Assembly (NCBI GenBank): GCA_014338405.1
Contig: JTDE01022072.1
Coordinates: 4,476 to 68,475, forward strand
Direction: 5' to 3'
Length of the DNA stretch: 64,000 bases
From: Paragonimus skrjabini miyazakii
Taxonomy: Eukaryota; Platyhelminthes; Trematoda; Plagiorchiida; Troglotrematidae
The notes under the pieces were generated by a model that saw nothing but the letters and a program-made list of their open reading frames with translations, had not been told where the DNA came from and ran no database searches. Shown one piece after another: positions 57,701-64,000 of the stretch (the first letter of the stretch is position 1; the number at the start of each line of letters is the position of its first letter). The translations under genes were made by a program, and so were the position numbers.

Positions 57701-59670
57701 ACATATAATGCATATTGAATAAGAGCAGTCGGTGGCGTTGTGCTTGAGAAGCTAAAGAGGTGATAAGTTTGGTAACCAACGTTAAAGTTGATCTAATTCG
57801 AAGTTTTAGCTTCCTTGAAAAAATGTGTGAAACGGTAAGGTTATACCTGCTAGGTAACAACATTGCTTCTAACTGATCCAATAGGTATTCTGCTAGAAGC
57901 TCATATTCTTCCATAATTATTTCGCTGATACAAGAGAGTTTACTCACCTGAATGGATAAAATCTTTCTACCGTGGAGACAACTCAAACGTTCTGTTTTGC
58001 CTTTTTATTCTAATGCGTTCCCTCCAAAGTATGATGACGACATAGCATTTGGAAGTTCACAACCCAGTGATGGCTATCTTTAGACTTCGAGGGGCAGACT
58101 TGAACAGCTAGTCTGCTTCTGTTTCGTTCACACATTATTGTTTTGTTTTCATTCTTAATAGTAACTTTTCTACTGACTGCGGCCTGTTGATCATAACATT
58201 ATTTACAGCTGTTCTATTAAATATACAAGCCTTATTTTATCCCACAACTTTACTTGATCACGGTAACATCGCTTGGCGCAAAGTGAGAAAGCACTTGGCA
58301 TACTTTTCCTTTCATGTACACTTTACCCCTCTCATGTTTTTGTCTTAAAACCGCATGTCTGGCCGTATTGTGTGCTTGGAATTCAGTTTGCATTCCCTGA
58401 AAAAGATATGGCATTCCTGGTAAGAACAGTCAAACGGTGATCACCGTATAAGTGTGACCAAGCTAACAGTTTCTGGCGTTTTACTGCTTCCGAGAAATTT
58501 TCTACGAAACAACTTTTTCATCTGAGCTGTTCCAATGGTATTACCTCTGTAAGCTAAAAACAAACTTTTATTTGCAAACAGCTGTTCCCAGTGACCAGCA
58601 GCGAAATGGTGGACAGGTGTTTTTGCTGTCTGCAAGTACCGTTTCTCAACCCTTTCTGAGGCTGTGGTAGATACTTGCCTGTTTGCAAGTCGACCACAAA
58701 ACAGGTGATCGATTTCAGCCTATCAGCGAAAAGAATCGCAATAGCTACAGAAATTAAACTTTTATTTGTATGCATGACATTGGACAGTAGCTCGTTTAAT
58801 GGCTGGGAAAGATTTCTGATAGATTATTCTGTTGCTTTAACAATCAACTGATGCGTAGACACTTGTACCCATGTACATTCGTGCTGAATAGTACTCACTC
58901 TTAAAGTGTGCAAAGTTTTCCTCAACTTGACTTGTGTTTCGCAATAAACGATTAACTTGTAACTTGAAACATTTCGTTTCTTCGATGAACTTGAATAAAA
59001 CAATGAGAAGACGCAACTCCTGTGATGTTATCACATGAATAATCTGTAACTGGAAGGTAAGTGACCCTTCTGTATAAACTTCCGTTGATCTGTTGTTGTT
59101 TTTTCACTCCACACACTTGTGTCGTTTATTCACCTACTGACAATTTCACGGACTACTGTCAGAACCCACAGTAGCCCGGACTACAGTACACGTGGGTACG
59201 GCTCAAAAGTGAAAACGTGTGTACATTCAGAGCCAATGATCAGTTTCAGTAAAAAAAACACATACCCCAGGTAGGAAGGTGTCTGCTGACGTGTCTCACA
59301 TAGATCAATGACTGTTTGTCAGTCATCGACCGTTTTTACGCTACAACGGTCAAACGCCTACGTTAATACTAAGCAAAGGTTGCAATGTTGCAAAATGCTA
59401 CTTTACTCCCATCAATTTATTTCATGTTTGACAAGTCTTGTTTAGTAGACCATAAATTCTCAGACGAATACATCAAATCACTCACGATCAGACTGCAACT
59501 TGTGCAATATATTCTATCATTATTCGGGACAAATGACAATGTACACTCTCTCCATTGCTTACAGGCAACCAACTCACTTATTTACTGCCGGGTTTTCCAA
59601 GCAAACCGGGCCCATCTGCTTTGCTGCGATTAGTCCAACAGTTTACGCAACTCTTTCACTTCTGATTTAA
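51720..59670. other. DNTTIP1 intron sequence, no gene recognised
   Basis: About 8 kb without a transposon protein or supported exon. The frame 57558-57986 (minus) includes a helix-like MEEYELLAEYLLDQLEAM, discussed under rejected items. Other frames look random. Confidence 0.4.
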
Positions 59671-59679
59671 AGTGGTTCA

Positions 59680-60130
59680 AATATTTGTAGTTTCTTGCCG
59701 CTCGCCTTCGAAACCGATATTCCACGACCGTCTTTGTTTGAACTCATCTGACAGAGATAGTCTGAATACGGGTTCGAATCGGCTGCCCTTCGCATTATGA
59801 GAGAATTCTTGGCTACCAGTTCCGTAAGCATCGCTTGTGACGAGGGAGTGTATGCAATTGAATTACAGTCTATCTCCACCTCGTTAGCGTGGATGGACAC
59901 CGGCCACTTTGGACTGCCGGTTTGTACTGGCTACGGCTGCAAAGGCTCGAAATGGCATTTGTAATGTTCCTTGATGTCGATTCGATCCCCTATTCAGACT
60001 ACAATTATCTGGATAGTCCAAATAATAACGAAACCTGTCGTAGTGTCGGTTCGAGAGTGAATATCAAGAAGCATCACGAATATCATTTCGAGTCCTTGCG
60101 GTAGTAGCCAGTGTGAGTTGGCAATCAGAG
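59680..60130. repeat. Repeat D copies, including an inverted pair
   Basis: The minus-orientation pieces 59690-59790 (TTCCACGACCGTCTTTGTTT) and 59911-59985 (GACTGCCGGTTTGTACTGGC, CCTTGATGTCGATTCGAT) are followed by a plus-orientation piece at 60045-60125 (GAATATCAAGAAGCATCACG, GTGTGAGTTGGCAATCAGAGG). The last two form a potential long hairpin with about 60 bases between them. GGGTTCGAATCGGC at about 59770 resembles a pol III B-box. Confidence 0.55.
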
Positions 60131-60139
60131 GTGGACTGT

Positions 60140-62700
60140 GCTCATTCACACTAACAGAATAAAAAGAAGTTATAACAAAATGGCCGGAATATTCTTCTGT
60201 ATTTGGTAAAGATGGACGTTTTCTGCAAGGCAATAGAAATTTTTGTCAGTTCCTTGCTGTACAGTTCATCAGCTATTTTTGTTGGCCCTGTCGTAAAGGA
60301 CGTGAAATTTTAGTCTATGTTTATGGCGTGTACCACAATTATCGACAAACAACGTTCAGTTCCATGCAGTTACACTTAAACGTAACATCCTACGTGGAAC
60401 TTTTAAGCGCAGTCCCCATCATGTTCTTCACCTTTGACACTCCGAATTATCTCATCACATATCGAATTATTGTACCAGATGTTTGTTTCTGTTTACTGCT
60501 GTAGGTCACGGTAAAAAACTCCAACCAACTTGCATCACAAACGTTTCGGAGAAAAAAACCTTCGTCGAAGTGTTCTCTTATCTCGTTTTTCTTGTAACAT
60601 TTGAGGCAAATAGCTTATAACCTAGTTTGCCGAAGTCACACCTATTTCTAACCCAGCGCATAGATAAGTGTCAAATTGAGTTGACTTGATTCGAACGCCC
60701 ATCCAGATGTAGGTTGAAAGCGCACTGAACGTCCGAGTCTCGGCAGTGTTACCCACAGCAACGAATGCCACAAAAGACACTATGTATTATGACCTGTCGA
60801 CGGGAATACTCGCTGTGCACTAATATCTCCTTATAATGACAGATACTTGTGAAATTATGTGAAGTAATTACCTGTTGCGAAGTTTGTGTATAACAAGCAG
60901 CCGTATGATCAACTTGACATTAGATGACAACATCCATGGTGACGATTTCACGCACACACAGCTTCACTATCTACACATCGTAACTTGTTGGGACTCATAA
61001 AGATATCAACATAAAACTATCCACATTGATACACTGATAATACGTGCAATGGGTCTATGCAAGTTACTGAATCGATCGGGTCTGGAGTTAAAGATGCAAA
61101 GTACAAACACATGTGAAGTCAGTGTAAAAACAAGGCACTTACAATCTGCAATGCACAGGTGCCTTGTTGACCTTCATCGAGGTCAGTTAGCAACTTTTTG
61201 ATGATGAACCAATGGTAGGCAAGTAAGTGTTCTGCTCTCACACCAAAATACGTGTTTGTATGCGGCACACTGGGCCATATATGAGTCGAACTGTATTGTT
61301 AAGCAAGTCAAACATAGACAGTAAGGAATACGACAACCAATATCTGAATTTCTGACTGTACAATTAATCCGCATTGTTACCACCGAGTTGCCTCGACGCT
61401 TATGATTCCCGCTTCTCCAGGCTGTTCTAGATTTTAACTCATTTACATCGAAGGAAGTACATCAGTAATCAGCACAGACGGTTTGCGGCTAGAAGACTAT
61501 GAGAATAGATGAGTCCTAGTTTAAGGAAATAGGACAAGGTACAACGCTTGTATAAAATCAAAGTTCATAATAAGTCGTTAACCTCCACAAATAAGCAAGC
61601 AAGCCACAAAGGAGAGTAAGTCAACGTCAATAATCCTCACTACATAAAAACAGGTGCTGAAAAGCCTGGTAACGAACTGAGTCGGTTCAACGGAAACAAC
61701 GCATGTGGCGGAAAAACTAACCTACGTGATCACACGGAGGAACAAACACACAAGACGAGAAAAATGTGAACTGTCGTCGAACGATGGAACTACCAAACAA
61801 TGAGCCAGAACAAACGGCGTCTTTACGGGATCCAAGTGGACGATACGACCTGAAATGTTACCCCGCCGTTATCCTAATATCAGACACACAACAAAACCTG
61901 GTATCGTAATGAATAGGGCAACACAACATGGAACAGGCACAGAGAAAAGGTGCAGTAACCTTACAATATAATAGAAGTCCCACAAAAGAGTCCTGGATCA
62001 CGATTCCGCGCCGTATCTGACTGCGTATTCGAACACAGATCAACCTCAACCAATGAGATGCGATAAAGAGAGCAGGGAAGTCTTAGTATCATTAGCTTCA
62101 TATCTCGCTGTTTAGTCAATCCGATGTTAACTGATCCCGAGTTTTGTGAATGAGGATGGGTCGGCTTATGGGTGGGGTAGCATACAAAACAGGTCTCACA
62201 GACAACAAAGATAGTACTGGATAGAGGGGCGTTCAGACTGTGGCCTGCAACGACCCATTTTCTGATAGTATTGTATCTCACATGGCAAAACGCGGCTTCA
62301 CCAATTAAGCAGCCTGATCATCTCACAGGTGCGAACCCGTAAGTTTCAAAATGATTTAAACACGAACACATTCAAAAACTGGCAAGATAGGTACAAAGCT
62401 GCAGAGTGGCTGCTGGTTCCTATCACAATAAGTGACTGAGCTGCTTTCATTTTAAGTGATCATTAATACAATACACCTATAAAGAACGAAACGATAACAG
62501 TAATATGTGGGTTTCCGTGTGAATATAACGAAAAAACAACATAGATTCCATCTGACTGCAGTCAACACAACCTGAGGTTAATTGTATGCTTGCTCATCAT
62601 TGGCCAGTAGGCTAATGATGTGACACAAGTATGAAGTAGATACGACGTTACTTATGCTCTGTCAGTGCGTAGCAGGACAGGATTCAGACAGATAGGATCG
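60140..62700. other. DNTTIP1 intron sequence, nothing recognised
   Basis: AT-rich, no supported element. One short hairpin, CAAGGCAC...GTGCCTTG, lies at about 61131-61167. Confidence 0.4.
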
Positions 62701-62717
62701 GACGAAAACTCGCTTAC

Positions 62718-62819
62718 CCGTTGCATAATACTTCTGCGGAAATGTACCAGATCCTCCTCCGTGATCGAATCTTCACCCAAGTTTTCGCGGATATTGCGAA
62801 CGGCAATCTGAATGTATTC
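62718..62819 (-). CDS. DNTTIP1: DNTTIP1 exon: part of N-terminal dimerisation domain
   Basis: A 102-bp exon of 34 codons beginning EYIQIAVRNIRENLGED and ending FRRSIMQR. The pattern of a helix, then N-x-R-(E/D)-N-x-G-E, then an acidic stretch and a second helix with C/R-R-S matches the dimerisation domain of DNTTIP1, which in MiDAC contacts HDAC1/2 and the scaffold. The acceptor is a pyrimidine-rich tract ending TTCGTACAG at 62820, and the donor is CGG followed by GTAAGC at 62717. Both ends are phase 0, so it can join directly to the exon at 40169. The exon is too short to appear as a long open frame. The preceding exon, which should carry the start of the domain and the initiator, was not recognised in the remaining 1.2 kb of the window. 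Confidence 0.82.
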
Positions 62820-62829
62820 CTGTACGAAG

Positions 62830-64000
62830 AAATTGAGTCCCAGGAAAGTAATTTTTAAAAAAGGAGATACATATCAGTCGAAATAAACTGGTTGAGAAGC
62901 AGAATGGAGAGTAGGAAAGCATGCATTCATTGCAAGCAGATTTGTGAACACACTAGTCATCTGACACTCCAGTCACTGGTGCCTATAGAAACATAGAATG
63001 TGGCTGTTTTAGCGAACAAATTAACGCATGGCGAACATAACGGTTCATAAATTCAATTGAAAATCAACATATACACAGTTATGAGAATGAATCCAGGAAC
63101 GTCAATTACGGTGATTCGGGCACGGAGAAACAGAATCAGTCAACATCTAGCGAAAAGCTGAAACTAACAACTAAACATTTCGAATGAGCCAACGTCCACT
63201 AAATGACACAGCAAGAGGGATTGGAAACGGGTGCTTATGACGAGGAATTCTATTGGTTCGCTGTGACGCCTAACTGCCAGATAGGCAAATAAGCACTGTA
63301 TAAGCAAAAACAGTTTGTTCAGTCATTCCGTTTATCGTGTCGTGTCCTCCAGATGATCAGGTCGACAGACAGCCAACGAAAGTGCGCAATCGCTATCAAA
63401 CTCTACAACCCCCAACTGTGCGCCCAAAAGAAATTCGTCCAGGCCCTACACCTCCCGTGGCCAACCATGTGTAAACCGTCTGAAACCCCATGTCCCAGTA
63501 ACCCGATTAACACGTTATCACACACCGGTCACATGATTCATGTAAACACAACACACACTCCCACACAAACAAACCCGCCACCACCCGGGTAGACAATCAT
63601 CCACAGTTTCTATTGACGTTGCACATAACCATATTCCTCTTTTATATGTAAGTCCAATTAATCGCTTGTAATTGTATATGCTTGATGAGAATTACGGAAA
63701 ACAGCTGTTTGCAACCTTGACTTTTATCCTCGACTAATTAGTAAAACTAAAAGCTAGTGTTTCATTTAGGAGTATCATCAAAGGCGACAGGTAAATAAGA
63801 ACTTCGAGAACGGATAAGATTGATGTTCGCAGTTAACTGAGTTAGTGCGGTTTGACTCAATCAATAAAGCAGTACTGTAGATAATAAATTGGTTATTTGG
63901 TACTGATGAGCCAATACGAAATGCTAACATCTACCAATGTTCCTCTTCTAACTGTTTTGTTCAAATTGTATTGTGTTTGATTTTGCTATAACTGGGTAAA
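62830..64000. other. Right end of window: upstream DNTTIP1 exon not found
   Basis: I searched the minus strand for the exon that should precede 62819 (start of the dimerisation domain) and saw none. The plus-strand 63353-63592 frame and an overlapping frame (DDQVDRQPTKVRNRYQTLQ) are Pro- and Thr-rich and unassigned. Confidence 0.4.

Larger units (their letters stand above)
7003..62819 (-). other. DNTTIP1: DNTTIP1 (TdIF1) orthologue, gene span visible in the window
   Basis: Five minus-strand exons (listed separately) form one gene. Exon joins agree in phase: exon 62718-62819 ends on a full codon; 39180-40169 is 330 whole codons; 16143-16267 starts on a codon and leaves two bases; 9841-10099 supplies the third base and ends on a codon; the next exon starts at 7299 on a codon. 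DNTTIP1 is known as the dimeric DNA/nucleosome-binding subunit of the MiDAC deacetylase complex with HDAC1/2 and MIDEAS; it has an N-terminal dimerisation domain and a C-terminal SKI/SNO/DAC-like DNA-binding domain. Both are represented here. The N-terminal exon(s) were not found between 62820 and 64000. Visible introns are roughly 22.5, 22.9, 6.0 and 2.5 kb, filled with transposons. Orthology rests on remembered family motifs, not on a search. Confidence 0.85.

Noticed and set aside
57862..57957. Possible extra DNTTIP1 exon on the minus strand with a helix-like MEEYELLAEYLLDQLEAM
   Set aside because: Between the acceptor-like TTCAG and donor-like AG/GTATAA it would be 33 codons plus two bases, which breaks the phase 0 to phase 0 join between 62718 and 40169. 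The TTCAG/GTGAGT start looks more like a donor, and it does not resemble the DNTTIP1 dimerisation domain.
63353..63592. Coding exon or end of a Gypsy polyprotein on the plus strand
   Set aside because: Pro- and Thr-rich composition in two overlapping frames, a possible pyrimidine tract before ATG at 63353, but no donor, motif or neighbouring element to support either reading.

Overview
The window looks like nuclear DNA of a flatworm, most likely a digenean trematode with a large, repeat-rich genome. I infer this from the mix of degenerate Ty3/Gypsy LTR elements, RTE/CR1-like LINEs with GAT/ATG-repeat tails, a Penelope-like fragment, very long introns, and LINE protein motifs I associate with flukes. 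There are no bacterial-type genes. The sequence is a draft scaffold with three gaps of exactly 100 N (12313-12412, 22415-22514, 45287-45386), all inside repeats.

The main host feature is a split gene on the minus strand running through most of the window. Five exons can be read: 62718-62819, 39180-40169, 16143-16267 (or 16292), 9841-10099 and 7003-7299. Each has plausible splice sites and the reading phases join without conflict. Motifs in three of them (NIRENLGE, FTLGSSANT joined to WLGMGAARGRIY, KHPELFRYA..AEDKAWL) identify it as the orthologue of DNTTIP1/TdIF1, a subunit of the mitotic histone deacetylase complex MiDAC. The N-terminal exon(s) were not found and probably lie beyond base 64000. 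The visible introns are about 22.5, 22.9, 6.0 and 2.5 kb and hold most of the transposons. The 990-bp exon is a long Ser/Pro-rich linker ending in a basic cluster.

Region by region: 1-5 kb holds two broken Gypsy elements on the minus strand, with a fold-back at the left edge and an LTR carrying an internal 173-bp duplication. 5.7-6.3 kb is a LINE-1-type 3' end ('LINE-1' to 'LINE-3' are labels for this window only). 7.0-10.1 kb contains the last two DNTTIP1 exons around an inverted repeat pair. 10.6-14.4 kb holds a LINE-2 tail, then a near-complete LINE-1 copy whose 5' half is inverted. 16.1-16.3 kb is a DNTTIP1 exon. 17-23.5 kb holds Penelope, old LINE and LINE-2 pieces. 31-32.9 kb is a LINE-1 copy followed by a solo LTR. 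39-40 kb is the large exon. 41.6-44.8 kb is Gypsy debris on both strands, 44.9-46.1 kb LINE-2, 49.7-50.7 kb a third LINE, 51.4-51.7 kb a tRNA-like element. 62.7 kb is the first visible DNTTIP1 exon. Stretches between these are AT-rich intron sequence in which I recognise nothing.

None of the transposons looks functional: all carry stops, frameshifts, truncations or lost catalytic residues.
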